Origin: Pyrocephalus nanus
Taxonomy: Eukaryota; Chordata; Aves; Passeriformes; Tyrannidae
Assembly: GCA_038380795.1 (NCBI GenBank)
Contig: CM076272.1
Coordinates: 4,956,001 to 5,020,000 of the forward strand
Direction: 5' to 3'
Length of the DNA: 64,000 bases
The number at the start of each line of letters is the position of its first letter. Within the stretch, counting starts at the first letter, position 1. Under the pieces are notes generated by a model. The model ran no database searches. It was given only the letters and a program-made list of their open reading frames with translations, and was not told the origin of the DNA. This document shows positions 1-14,300 of the stretch, piece after piece. The translations under genes and the position numbers were made by a program.

Positions 1-2031
1 TGGCAGAATTACGAGGCAGTTTTAATTCAGCTTGTCCCTGGAAGCCTGAAAGAGAAATCTCCTTTTCCCAAGCAATGCCAGGATATTTTGATACAACCTT
101 GCCTTCATCACTTCAGCCCAACTTGGGTTGGAAGGTATTTTAGGCATTTTCTTTGGTGGGGAGTGCAGGGAAGTAAAGGAGGACAGATTTGGCTCCAGAA
201 AGAAGGCCGTGGACTAAAAATATCTTGGAAATACCAGTGAAAGCCCATTTTTCATGGAATGCTTTAGGCTGGAGAAGCCACCTGTGCCTTAATGGGGAAG
301 TATCCAGGTATATTTCCTATGTAAAAGTAGACCCACTTAGAGCTTAAGTTCTTTTTTTATCTAAAACTAACTACAAAAAGTACTAATGTAATATTTCAAG
401 CAGATTCCCGATTATTCCCATTTTTTTCCCTCTTTACAACTGGGTTTCTGTGCTGTAAACCAGCAACTTTGGGCACAGAAATGCCAGTCTTGGAATAGGT
501 AAGAGAATACTCCTAGGACAAGAAATGCAGCCCAAAAATTGCTTAAATGGCAAAAAGAAGGATTGAAAAGAGTTTTGAGCTCAAGGCACTCACATGGATT
601 AGCTGCCTGACTTTCCAAAATCCTCCAGAGTTGGAGGTTGCCAAACATTCTCAGCAGAAGGGATTTGGTCCTGCCTTGGAGCACAGGAGGGATTGAAGAT
701 GGCCTGTGGCAGCACATTCCCAAATTTCCTTTTTCCCACATTTCCAGGACATTTGGCCACCTTTAGATCCAGTCACTTCACCAAATGGACCTTTCCAGGC
801 ACCTCCTACCCAGCGTTCAGCTTCAAGACAAGCTGTTGCAACATCTCACCAGGTCCAGGAGGATGGGAGATGTCCTGTTAAAGGGATGTCACCCGTGAAG
901 GTTTGGTAGGAATTCATCCTCTCTTCAGGGATTTCAGGCTCTCAGGAATGGCAGAGCAGCTGGACGAGCTCAGGGCTCGGCGTATCTGCTTTGTGTTCAT
1001 CTTTGAGAACAAAACAGTCCTCAGGACACCTTTTAGCTCAGCACCTGGGCTGTGTTAAATAGGAAAGTGATAAATGTGGGGTCCACTAAACCAGAGTTTA
1101 GACCTCTTTCTTTTTAGGGAGGGGGTTTTTTTAGCATTTTTTCCCACCTCAGATGTCTCAGGGTAAAATAAAATCCATTTTCCCTGCATCCAGGTGAGCA
1201 CTGAAATGTTTCTTGTCTCACAGCTGTGATTTCCAGACAGTTAGAAAATTGCTCAGCTGTTTTCATGTCAAACTCCAGATTATCAGATCTCTAAATTTCG
1301 GTGGTTTAGTGGCTTGAAACGTGTTTTGTTGTCTACAAAAATTTTCTCCTGTCTTCCTAAAGTGCTCGGTTACAAAACATTTCCACTTGGGGGAAGATAA
1401 CAGCTTGAAACAGCTGCTTCTGTAACCATGTGTAGCAGCTTCCTTGACTGAATATCAAATAGATCTTTTATTTAGTATCTTATTTTATTAGGGATACTTT
1501 ATTACATATCAATTACTCTACAACTAGATATCAAAGGAGAGAGGTTCAGTGGGCAATCAAGCCTATAAAAATAGCATATAAAGTATTTTCTGCTATGTTC
1601 ATGTGTTTGGAGGGAGGGAGGGAAGAAGTGTCTAAGGAATAAATGACCATTTTTCCAAGCACCCTGTTTATGTCCATGTGTTTTGCTCATGCAATTGGGT
1701 TGTCCCATGCACAGGGGAAAGCTTGGGAATGTCTTGGCCGTGCAGCACATGGGTGGCTGGTCCCCCCCATCTACTTCTTCCTTCATCTTTGCTGGGACAT
1801 GGTACATGTGTGGGAGGGCAATTAGAGGGCTTGAACAGTGTTAATTACTCCCAAGGGTGATGACTGTGGCAGAGGTGGGAGCGATGGGCATGTCGGCATC
1901 CTTGGCACCTGGGAATGCCCAGCATGTGCCAGGACACACCCACGCTCCTCCTCAGGGCTGAGCTGTGTCTCTGTTAATTGGCTGCTGGGGCCAAGCCAGG
2001 GAGAAACATCTTCCTTCATGTGCTGCTCCAG
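1..2031. other. MYO9A intron, 5' edge of window
   Basis: No reading frame here looks like a conserved exon. The sequence is moderately AT-rich with no clear tandem array or CR1 piece. It ends in a pyrimidine-rich stretch and a CAG acceptor at 2029-2031. It is the 3' part of an intron whose donor lies before the window. Confidence 0.7.
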
Positions 2032-5000
2032 GTATCACTCGGAAGAGCCCGCGGACGCCGCTCTCTGACCTCCAGGGAGTCAACACCATCAACGAGAGGA
2101 CCCAGCGGTAAGGCCCTTTCCACACCAGGGAACGTGGGCTGGGAGGGCAGTGCCTGGAGTTACAAATGACTGTATTGATGTTTCTCCCATCTTGCTTCTC
2201 AGTTTTTGTCCTCTCTTCGTTCTTTCTGTGTGATCAGATCTAAACATCTTTACCTGACTAAACAGCAGGCGTAGGAAGCGACTTCCCTGCGTCAAAGCGC
2301 AGCAGTTGTGGGTGGGGTGGGGACCCAGGTGGTGAGAAGCTTAAAAAAATGAATGGATATGCCAATATCAAGGAAATATTGTTTAAAGAGGATGGGTTTG
2401 GAGGCAGAACTGCCCTCACACAGTGTGTGGTGGCTCAAGACACCCAAGAGTGGGGAGGACCTGGAAGTTGTGGGGTTTGGGGTAGTACCTTGCCAAATAC
2501 TTGCTCATTTTAAAGGCAAAAAAGCACATTAACCTCAAAACTACTCAACTTTTACAGATTTTAGGTACAGGTTTAGTTTTTAATCCTTCCCTGAAGGTTC
2601 TGGCCATTTACTATCTACTTAATGGGCCTTTCTTGTTCTAAGAGTCAGTTCTACACCTGGAGATGCAAATCTGTGCCTCCTGTGCAAAAGCTTTACCATA
2701 TTCATTTAAGAATTAAGTTGCTTGTGAAGCCAAAGTCTTCATTTCCAAGGGATATCTGGGCACTGCTGCTCCTCCTTTTCCCCAGCAACTCTTGTGCTAT
2801 CCCTCAGCAGACCCCAGGAAGTCTAATTATCCAATCCCACCTCTGAAGGGTCACAGTGCCTCTCTGCTTCCCTCTAAGCAGGTGTGTGTGTTGGGGGAAG
2901 AAATGAAATCAGAGCATCCTCAGCTCCTAAAAACCCTGCTTGGAGCTGCAGACCTCCAGCTGTGAGTTCATGGCTACTCTGAGTTTTGAGAGGAGCTCAG
3001 AACAACTCAGGAGGAATCTGAGACTGTCTCCTGAAATGTGTCCATCAAATCTTATATCTCAGAGGGTTCCCTTCCACACAAGATAAAATATCCTCCAGAT
3101 ACATGCTTAAACCAAATTTTTAACGGCTTTAATGCCAAACAGCCATGACACAAATTAGATAAATGTGGTTCCTTTTTTTCTAGGGGAAGAAAAGTGGCTT
3201 CTTTTGCCTGGCTTTGTTCATCATGTGCCTTCTGAGTGTCATCAAGACCAGAATGTCCCTCTTGCTTTAAATTCCTTCCCTCTGAGAGTGCTGGTGGCAC
3301 CCTACTGGAGGAGAGCTGAATGTTCTCACATCATTACAAGTCAACTTACTTGCAGTGGTCGGAGAGGATGGAATTTTTATGGGATTAATGAATTGAATTC
3401 ATAAATCTGTGCCACTTATTGAATTTTAGCATAAATCCAGGTGGTGCAAGCAATCCCACCCTGTGCTGGGAAGGTGGTGCAACCCTGGTTGTCCTCACAC
3501 CCATCTTTCCCACCCCTCCTTGTCTTTCTCCTGCTTCTGCAGCTGCTGGGGCTCAGATCTCTTGGGTCTGTGGTGACATTCGAGGCAGGGCAGGTCGTTG
3601 TCTCCAGATGACGTTCACTCTTTCTGGCAGCTCTGGTTGTGCAAGTTTCCCTCAACATAATGTAAGGTGAAACTTTGTCCCTGTGGAGATGCCCACGTGT
3701 AGATAAGAGGAGTCCTGCAGTTTCTCCAGCAAGCCTTGGGTGCGTGAGGAAACCTCTGGGAAGTGGGATGGGGCTTTCCTTGCCCGCCCAGCTCCATCTT
3801 TGGAGGCACGTTAGTTCAGGAACTTGGGCTGCTGATGTTTTTATAGCCCAAAACATTTCAATTATCTCAGCAAGGGGTTGTTGTAAAGACAGGGAAAGTC
3901 CTCATGACCTAGGAAACGAGGGGATGTGTTTATTTACTGAGGGGTTCAGTCTGTGGTCTGCTCTGTTGATGTGGCTTAACCAACCCCAGCAGAGCAGACA
4001 AATTGCCTTAAACAGCCAGAACTGAGGGCAGCAACTACTGTGTCTTCTCATCCTCCTCAGCAGCTGTGTCCTGCCAACAGCCTCAGTTTGATACTTTTAC
4101 TGATATATTTGCAGAAAATGTGCTTTAAAGCTGTCCTGACTCCTGTGTTCCTCCTGGTCTCATGCCTCAGGAGCACAGTCAGGGATCTTTGCTTCCCTTG
4201 GGCACTGGCAATGATGGGTCCCCAAATGTCACCTGTGCTCCTTCCCTCTGGAAGCACAAACTGGGTCTCTCACAGGATCTCTACTCTCCATCCTGCGCTT
4301 TTGGAGTAGGCAGGTAATGGATAACTTTGCTCTGAGGAGTCACATCACCCTTGATAAATGCTGGTATTTCAGTTAAATTCCTCTCATTGAGCAATAAGAG
4401 GTAAATACAGGGGTGCAGGTCTAGAAGAGAGATTTGCTTTACCAGCTTTCCAGCAGATAGACCGGCAAGGGATTTACGGCACTAAATTAAACAGGAATTT
4501 GCTTTCAAAGCCATCTCATGATCATGTGGTCGCTGATAAGGCTGCTTGTACATCCAACCCACAGGATAGCCCGGGGCTTGTTTCTAAAAGCAATTTTGAG
4601 GCATGACATCACACAGGAAGTCATTGTGGAAGGCTCAGGGAGCCAAGAGCTCTCCTCTGATCTCAGAAGAAAGTGGATGGGTGGTTTGCACATGCTGGGG
4701 TGGGGGGGAACCAGCCTTCAGTGGAGCTGCATGCACTGAAGTGCCTTCACCGGCTGTGGAGTAATGAGAGCCATGCCATGGGTAATCCAAAGCACCCGAG
4801 CTGGCTGGGATCCTGCTGGTTTGGGTTCACTGATGACACTTTAATGTGCAGGGAGGTCTGAGCAGGTGCTGCTCAGTCTGTCTGGAAGCAGCTGGTTGGG
4901 CTTGGTGAGCTGATTGACCTCCTAAGTACCCAGAGTTTGTGTCAGTCCCCTATTTGTGTATCCATCCTAAATTGTCCATAATAAACAGAACTGTCACTTT

Positions 5001-8000
5001 ATTTCTTGGCTTTTTCAATACCACATGGGAATTCCTAGGGTTTTCCATTCTCTAGTCTTGTTCAGAGTCTGTATATCCACACCTGCTCTCCAGCTGACAG
5101 GGGCACTGAGGTCAGCCAGAATTATGAGGGGTTGTAGATCCCAAAAGTGGCTGTTGAGGTTTAATGGTGCCCATCAACTGGTGGGCTTTTTTCCCACCTG
5201 CAAGTAGGAGTTTTTTGATGGATGGGAACCTTGCTGTGGACAGGAGGGATCACCTGGATATTCAAGCTTCTCACTAACCATTCTTGACTTGAACCTGCTT
5301 TAAAAAAGCAGGTCCTAAAGCGCTCAGCCAGGGGTTTTACTTTGCTGTGATTCATCACTTCTTTTAATAGTGGTACATGTCAAAATGCTGATTTAATGAG
5401 GCTAGGAAGGAATTTGGGAAGTGCTGCATCAAGGCAGGAAGGAGACTTTGCTCTGAGGCTCTGTCTCCAGGCTCTGAGCTGGCTGAAGGAGCAGCTTTAC
5501 ATCCTTTGTTTTTTAATTTCCATGTGACACTTGAGGTCTGCCCTTCCTCCAAATCAAGGCTTTAAGGCAAAGGGCTGCCTTGTTGTCAGACCTCAGAAGT
5601 GGCTGATGCCAGAGGTCCCATTTAAACCACAGTGTCCTTCGGCATCCTCATGACCTGCTGCTGCTTGGAGTTTCCTCTTATTCCTTTTCCTCTTGGCTGA
5701 GACAGCTCTGGAGGTGATTGCAGACCCCACATCCTTCCTTAAATCACTTTTATTTCATGTGATGGTTTCTGCAAGGCTGATAAAAAATTTAAAATTAAAA
5801 AAAAGTAAAACAACAAACCACCCAAAGTCTGGCAGTTGAGTGCTGCCCATGAGAGGCTTCATGTAACCCCAGACATCATAGTAACACTCCTCAACTCTGG
5901 AAATTCTTTGCCCTGATGTGTATTTTGGTTAAGTATCCATTTTCCTCCCTCCAAGAGAGGATTTTGGTTCCTCTCACTGTTCCCTTCAGCCTTGCTGCAG
6001 CCAGGTGAGCATTCCTGGAGAGCACAGCAGTTCTGCTCCACAGCAGGGAGGACCAAACTGGGGGTTGATCTGTGATCAGGTCCCAGTGAGGGATTCTGTC
6101 CAGCTCAGCAGTCCAGCTGGGGCTGACATCCTTCTTACTGGCAAATAATTAGTTCATTGCAAATTACATTTGCTTTTTCTTCCCCTAATGGAATGACTGT
6201 GGGAATTAGAAGAGACAGAGTCAGCACCGGCAATCATAGTCCAGAGGCCACATGACCAGAGGTCATGGCCTTGTATCCTTCAGCCCACCAAAGTATTTGG
6301 GGGTATCTGCAAACTCAAGGTTTCTGTCTGGGAGAAGCTCTGAGAAGCTCTCATTTTTGCTGCTGATAATTTGATGCTTTTACAAATATTTGATCTTTAA
6401 AAGGTGCTTAAGCAGCCCAGTCATGGGGTCTGACACCATGGGCTCATCCCATGGGAATGAGTGAACAGTGGAAAGAATAAAGCCCCGGCTCATTTTTTAC
6501 CAGTGGATTACTTTAGGATCTTTTTTTTTATTGTATCACACAACTGTGGGTTTTTCTCTCTTCCCAACGGTATTGGGTGCTGCAGGGATGCCTACGCGGT
6601 CGGCTGGAATGGCCGGATGGGGATGAGGCACAGCAGGCTCTCCAGCCCCAGCACCTTCCTGGACAAAGATGGGATCTTCGTCAACGCCACCAACAGCAAA
6701 CTACTGGAGAGGGCCCACGGCATCCTCATGTCAGTACAGGAGGGGATCTGGGCTTCATTCCTGGGGCACAGTGAGCAGCACGGGTGGTTAGAGCGTGTGA
6801 ATAACCAGGATATCAAACTAGCAGGGTTTCAGGCAGACTTGGAGGTGTTTCCCAGTTGGGTCAAAGTGACCTCAGGACGTTTGACACATCTGATTTAACT
6901 CCTGTCAGTTGTTTGAAATGCCAGACCCAGGCAAGAGAGAAGGAACAAACCTACTGGTCAGACCAGTGATGTGATGCCCTCCCGGTTTTTAAAGTGATAT
7001 CAAAGTTCCCATTATAAATTAGGTGAGGAGATGCTGATTCTCACTCTAGCCTCACATGAAGGTGCAGAGAACATCCCAGTGTGGCTGGAGTTAACGTAGG
7101 GAATGAGAAGCAGGAGGGTGGTCAGTCCTTCAACAGTGCCACTCCCTTGCTCTACCCAAATTACCAGCATCCCATTATTCCCGTAGGAACTGTTCCCATT
7201 AATTGGATACCTCCTTTTCAAATCTGTGCCTCTGAAGTTACAAACCCACCTGCAACAGGCAGAGCAGCCCAGTTTCAGTGCAGGTTGGAGGCAGCAGCAG
7301 CTGGGGGGGGATCTGGAAGGGCTTGTTCATAAACTCCTGTTTCACACATGTGAATTAATCTGAGTTGTTTATTGTCTCCCCAGGCGGAATAGGAACATCA
7401 AAGCCAAACCGAACCTCCCAAAGGTGAGTGAGAAGCAGCATTTCTCCCTTGCTGGTCCCTGGGTTAAGGTTGGGGATACAGTGATGAGATGCTGATGGGT
7501 TATGAAGACCACTGTGTCAACATGAAGACCTTGGTCTACTCAGCTCTGTTCAGGGTTCTTTAATTTAAATAAACCCAAATGATTTCAGCCCTGATTTGTG
7601 CTGGGAATGAGAAGTATGAGTCCTTCCATCCTCCTTGGAGCTGCTCTGGTGCCTCTTTTCCTCCTCCTGGGAAGGAGCACATTATGTGCTGGTGCAGTTG
7701 AATAATTAAATCTCTACACTGAAATGAGACAGTAGGTGATGCAGGAGGGCTGGTACCTGACAGATCACAGACTTGGCTGATATTCACTTTCCCTCCATCG
7801 TGGCTGCATTTATTGTATTTTAAGAGATGCCAAGACATCTGTTTGCTCAGAACAGTAACACTGGTCCTTGGTAGCGCTGCATCGGTGGTCAGGATGGGAG
7901 ACCAAGAGGAGCAAACATTGGTTTTACTCCTCTCTGTATCCGTGTTGGAGCTGAAGAGGCAATGATGCAATGAATGGATTAAGGGAGTCACAGAATCATA

Positions 8001-8349
8001 GAATGATTTGGGTTGGAAGGGACCTTAAAGCTCATCTTGTTCCAACTCCCCTACCATGTCCAAGGAAAACCTTCCAACCAGACCAGGTTGCTCCAAGCCC
8101 CATCCAGCCTGACCACTTCCAGGAATGAGGCAGCCACAGCTTCTCTGGGCAACCTGGGTAAGGAGAGATATAGGATAGTAGGGTAATAACATCTGGATTT
8201 TCTATGGAGTCTCTCTTTCTCCACAGCACCTGTTGGATGTGAAGTCCCTCAAGCACCTCACGAACCTGACGCTGCATGACCGCATCACCAAATCTCTCCT
8301 CCATCTCCATAAGAAGAAAAAACCACCCAGCATCAGTGCCCAGTTCCAG
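2032..8349 (+). CDS. MYO9A: MYO9A exons: loop-2 insert of the motor head
   Basis: Four exons (2032-2107, 6586-6729, 7384-7423, 8227-8349) encode a basic, Ser/Thr-rich stretch. It includes [18 protein letters not shown], a segment with [18 protein letters not shown], and a Lys-rich run (HLHKKKKPP) before the ISAQF motif that resumes the motor core. A long basic insert at loop 2, the actin-facing surface loop, is a hallmark of class IX myosins and is linked to their unusual processivity. Introns are phase 1, 2, 2 and 0, and all join cleanly. The intron before the fourth exon carries a CR1 fragment ending about 60 bp upstream of the acceptor. Confidence 0.9.
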
Positions 8350-11300
8350 GTAAGCCTTTGATACAGAGATGGATTAAAGCAAATACCTGCTTGGGATCCC
8401 CAGGGTGCCCAGGAGGACACCGGTGAGCACAGTCCTGAGCCACCCTGCCCACCATTTAGGCCATGAATTCCACTGGGGACAAGTCTTAAGGAAGCTGGGA
8501 GACTGGAGCTATTTAAAGGGTGTAAATGGAGAGAAATAAGAGTGGTGATGGATATGATGGGAGATGACAAGGTGGAACACAATGGGACACATGGATCGCA
8601 GAGTATTTTGAGTTGGAAGAGACCCATGAGGATCTTCAAGTCCAACTCTGCAGTGAATGGCCCCTGCAGGGATTGAACCACAGCCTTGGCATTATTAGCA
8701 CCAGGCTCTAACCAATCTGATGTCAGGATGAGCTGCAGAGTGGAGATGTTGGTGTATCTCCATCCTCTGGTACATCCCTTTCTAAGCTGTCGCATTCTGG
8801 CACTTTCTGCACTGAACCAGAAACCATTAAATCCCAAAACAATGTTTTTTGCAGGTTTTTTTCCTTGCATCCATCATAATCTGTTTTCAGCCAGAATGAG
8901 AATTTGAATAGGGGCAGAAAGGTCAAACTCAAGCTGAACTATCTCCAGGCAGGCAGAGAATTCAGAGGAGGGAGCCATCCAGCATTTGCTATGTGTCAAC
9001 CACCCACCCCTGGGAATCGCTGCAGGGAAAATCATCCCCCAAGGGCTTGGTAGTGCTGGGCTCACAGTTGGACTCGAGGATCTTAAAGGTCTTTTCCAAC
9101 TTAAATGATTCTGTGATTATTCTGTATGTGCAGCAGGGCTTGAAAACTGCTCCAAGACACATGCACAAGCAGGTGGTGATATTAGAAAGCAACTTTTCAG
9201 GGAAAAATTGATTTCCAAGCAAGTCTGGGCTGGGTTTGACTTCTAATTTTGATTGTTTTGGGGTTTTCTTGGAGATATGAGTCATTTTTAGAAAGTATCC
9301 TCGTGTAGGTGTGGATAAAATTAGATAATTGAAAATATATGCACACACACACATATATATATAAATATATATATAATTTGTAGAATGTACATCTGTATCT
9401 ATATATTTATATATTTGTGCATTTATATATTTGTATATTTATATACTTCAAGTATACTTGGAGGTGTTTCCCAGTTGGGTCAAAGTGACCCCAGTACGTT
9501 TGACATGTCTGGTTAATGTATTTATGTATTTATACATATATATATACTTTTATTTATTTATGTATATATATTTATATTTATATATTAAGCTTTGTCTAGT
9601 CTGATGGTGTTCTTCTCAAAATTCACTTCTGCAGAGTTTAATTCATACTCGTGGAGCGGTTGAAACAGGGATGTCTTGGAGTGAAATGCCTTCCCCCAAA
9701 ACTGTTCACTCTTCCAACCAAACTTTGAAAAGCCTGAGGGGGCACAACTGATATTTTTAGATATGTTTTTCCAGCGCATCCAAATCAAAGACCACTGATT
9801 TCCTTGAACACTTGTTAGAGAGAAGCATTTAGAGGGAGAAAGCAGTGAGATGGCTTTTCCAATCAAGAGCAGAGTAATCAAATTGTGGTGCATGGAATTG
9901 GGTCACGGGCAGGAAGCACAAATGGTTCCTCTCATGAGGTGGGGGTTGTTTTTTTGCGGATAAACTCTGCTTTGTGCCTAATGCCTCCACACTGGGCTCA
10001 CAGCTGCTCCATCTCCGTGGATTTTGACTATCCCTATGCTTAGGGTAATCTAGAGGGGAAATAGCTGCCTTGGAGAGTGCTCTGGCAGCAGGGATGGCTT
10101 TCCTGGTAGAAAACTGAACTACTGGGATCTAGAAATGTAGAGCAACCCCATTATCCTGTGGTGCCCCTGAGACAGGGATGAAACGATTCAACACCCCCTG
10201 AAAGACCTGATACAAGTGGTGAAAGAGTGGGTGGCTGGAAAGTTTTGCAGGCACAGGGACAATGGAACAGGGTACAGGGTTAATCTGTGACCTCGCGTGT
10301 CCTTTGCGGATTCCCAATGACCGGAGCTGGCGCCAGATGGCAGAGGGTGCCCGGACCATCTGCCGTGCGAGGGGCGGCTCTGGCTGCTGAGGGAATGGAA
10401 ATACCCCCTCCTGCGGGGCCATTCCTGCAATTTCCAGTGCCAGGAGCGCTCTGCTTGCCGGGCTTTCATGGGGCTCTTCAGCAAAGGGGTTATAGCCCCT
10501 AGAGAGCTTCCAAAGGAGGCAACAGGGATGGGGAAGGGCCTGGAAGGGCAGCTTAGGGCACTTGGTCTGTTCAGCTTGGAGAGGAGGAGACTGAGGGGAG
10601 ACCTCATTGCAGTTACAACTTCCTCGTGAGGGGAAGAGGAGGGGCAGGCACTGATCTCTGCTCTGTGGGGATCAGTGACAGGACCCCAGGGAATAGCCTG
10701 GAGTTGTGTCAGGGCAGGGTTAGGTTGGATCTCAGGAAAAGGTTCTTCCCCTAGAGAGTAGTCAGGCACTGAACAGGCTCCTCAGGGCAGAAGTCACAGC
10801 ACCAAGGCTGGCAGAGGTCAAGGAGCATTGAGATGATCCTCTGGAGCACCTGGTGTGACTCTTGGGGATGGTCCTGTGCAGGGCCAGGAGTTGGACTGGA
10901 TGATCCTTGTGGGTCCCTTCCAGCTCAGCATGTTCTGGGATTCTGTGATTCCCTCCCACCAGCCCGTGTGGGCACAGTGACATGCAGCAGCATGGTTGCT
11001 CACTGATAGCTCCCAATAGGCTATTTTTTGGTAAAAAAAATAGTAATTTAAGATTTAAAGAAAACCAGGAGTGTGCTGGCAGAGCTCTGGCCTTCCCTCT
11101 GCTCCCTGGGACAGGAACAACAGGAATATTTTCATGAGGTGAATACACATAGAACAGCTGCACTGCACGTGCCTGGGATGCAGCTCTTGCTCTTTCCCAA
11201 ATCCTGGATGCGGATAAATTTTTCTAAACATGAAAGGCTTCCTATAAAGATGGCTTTGAAATGAGCAGAAGGGGGAAAAAAGGCTTTCTGAGAGCAGATT

Positions 11301-14300
11301 TGGAGACCTAATGCTGCTTTCTAATGTCACACCAGTTTATTAACTCATATACTGAAAAATTTCTAACCTGGCTTATGATACACAACCGATATCAACAGAT
11401 CCCTTACACCACTGAGTTTTAAGCCCTGTTGAAATCAGGAGTCATCAACTCTGGAGCACATTGCCAATACCATGTCAGTGATGAGCTCAGCAATGAGAGA
11501 TACCCAAACGCGTCTGGACTCAACACACTCCAGTTTTCATCTTGGTTTTGTCCAAAGAGCCTGTGCTTTGTCCCCCAAAAATTGGAAAATTTGTGACGTG
11601 AAGCACAAATGGAGCAGCTGGGCATGGAGTGATGCCAATAGGAATTCATTTTTATGGGATAGAACTTCTAATGGAGATCAAGAAATAAGGGAAAATAGAA
11701 AAAGGGAACCTGGAAAAACCTTGATCCTCAGTGATCCTTCAGCTAGGAACACACCAACATGGAAGCTCTTCTCTAGAAACAACGTATTAAGTGTTTGGGG
11801 TTCCAGGCTCAAAAAGTATTGCCAATTCCCCATCTTTCCTTTGCAAAACTGTCATTAGGAGAATTCAGTCTTAGGCCAGAGGTAAAGTTTTGACAAATGA
11901 AAATCAGGAATAAATCTTGGAGTCACTTTTGATAAAGGAAAGTTTGATCTGTGTTTAAAAAGTATCAGTGGTTGGTTGGTGCCAGGTGTAAATTCTTGTT
12001 TGGGAGCTCACTTCCATGGCTGGAAGAGGCTCTTGGGATGGGAATTTGGCCTCCAGTGGAGCTAAGGATCTCAAAATCTCAGAATTGTATTTATCTCCTG
12101 CTGCTTTTGTTGGAAGCAAATTGTTTGGGCTGAAACACTCCTTTTGGGGGCAATAATTTCCCATCTGCCTGGTTTACTCATCATTTATTCCAATTGTTGT
12201 TGGTTTATGATTGGAGCATTTGGATTTTTGTTATTCATGGGGGTCTTCTTTCCTTTTCCCTGTGTCCTCCCCATCACAGGCATCGCTCAACAAGCTGATG
12301 GAGACCCTTGGCCAAGCAGAGCCGTATTTTGTCAAGTGCATTCGATCCAACGCCGAAAAGGTAAATCCTGTCCTGGGAAAGCTGCTAAAAATCAGTTTGG
12401 GAACCAATTTTTACAGGGGTTAGAAAGAAAAGAGAGCCTCAAATGGAGTTGGATTTTGAAGACATGAGCAATAGATGTTCTCACCCAGGTGTTGTTCTTG
12501 ATTATCTGCACCAGCTTTATATTGTAATTATAGAAACATGTATGAAAATTTATTATTTTAGTTTACATGAAAAATGTATTTGCTTTAATAAATGAATTTG
12601 ACTACTTTGAAGCTCCTGCCACCCATAATAGAGATTGACAGAGCCTCAAATCCACTTGTGCTGGGTCTGAGCCATAAAACTTCCTTAAATAAAGTTTCTA
12701 TGGGTAAAAGCAGATCCTTTTAAAACAAGATTCATTGATCAAGCTGACTCCACAAGGCATCATATTTCTTGAATTTGACTTTAGGTATTTGTCTCATGGA
12801 TTAAGGACCCTCAGTTTAAAATGCAGGTTACAGTAGGGATGGTTTGAGGATCAATCCTTCAGAGTTTTACCCAGGCATTTAAAACTGAAGCTTTATGCTT
12901 TGGAGATTATTTAGTTGCTCAAAATCTTACCCATTAGCTATGCCCTTGAGGGGTCTTACCCAGTTCAGGGGATCCAAAAAATTTTCTTTATGGCTTTATT
13001 TATCCAGTTAGTGTTTGAAAGTCTCAGAAGCAAACAGGATTCAATCGCAGTGGGATAAGTGAGGCTCCTGGGGACCCACGTTCCCTCCCTCCCAACGTGC
13101 GTGTCATGCACATGTGCTACATCTGCTGAAGCCATTTACCCCTCCACACACTTCAAAGCTTCAGGGAAAGGAAATATTTGCTCATCCTTGGCCTGTTTTT
13201 CCCCTTCCAGCTGCCCCTGCGGTTCAACGACAGCCTGGTGCTCCGGCAGCTGCGGTACACGGGGATGCTGGAGACTGTCCGCATTCGCCAGTCAGGATAC
13301 AGCTGCAAATACTCCTTCCAGGTTGAGTCAAAGGGCTTTTGTTTTTCACCATCTTTAGCATCATTAGCAGAGTTGTTCTGAGTGTTGCAGACTCATTTTT
13401 TATATATTAATTTATAGCTCAGCAGGGCAGTGGGTGTAACAGTCTGATGTCCACGTGGGGCGGCTCTGGTCCGCACGAGCTGCTTCAGACCTCAGTGAGG
13501 GCTCTGAACCCTCCTGGATTCTGAGTTTTGAACTAAACCAGTATATTTTGCAAAGTGGGCTCCCTTTTTGCAAGAGAAATGTCTTAATTTGTGTGTGCTC
13601 TTCTGTGTCTGGAGTCCCTGGGAGCGACGTTTGCCTGTCGTGTCGGTGTTGGCTGTGTCACATCGGCAGGGGGATCGGCATCCTCTGAACTGCACAGGAG
13701 TTATCCAGCTTTTCCTGTTTTCTTCTTTTCCATGTGTTTGCCAGGTTTTGTGCACATGTCAGTCCTTTCATGCTTGGCTGGTGCCGATTTGTTTCCTGCT
13801 GGCGGCTGCTTTGGGGCGGGTGTCGTGTCCTGCACAGCAGCTGCTTAGGAAAGGGAAAATGCTGAATATTTTTTACCAGGAGCTGGGATCCCAATCTTAC
13901 TTGGAAGGAGCTCTCCTCTCATATCACCTCTGTTCTTTGAGTCATCACAGCAGTAACTGATGGAGCATCTCAGATGCTTTGCAATGCTGGTAACCCCCCT
14001 CCACCACGACCTTTGCTGAGGATTCGGAGCATTTTTTCTCAGGATGACCCCATGGCTCCTTCAGAACCTCTCCTCCCACGCTGCAAACCACTTGAATATT
14101 GCTGGGTCCCTGCTTTGATGTGTTTCCTGTCAAACAACAAATGATGGATGAAACTGGTGTTCTCTAGTCTATAAAATGTTCTCTATCCTTTTGCTCACTC
14201 CAAAGATCCCATTTCATGTGGCCAGTGGAGCAGATCTGTTATTTATGGAAGAAAGGGATGCAGCAGGACCCACCTAACCAAATCTTAGTGTTTCTTTTTT

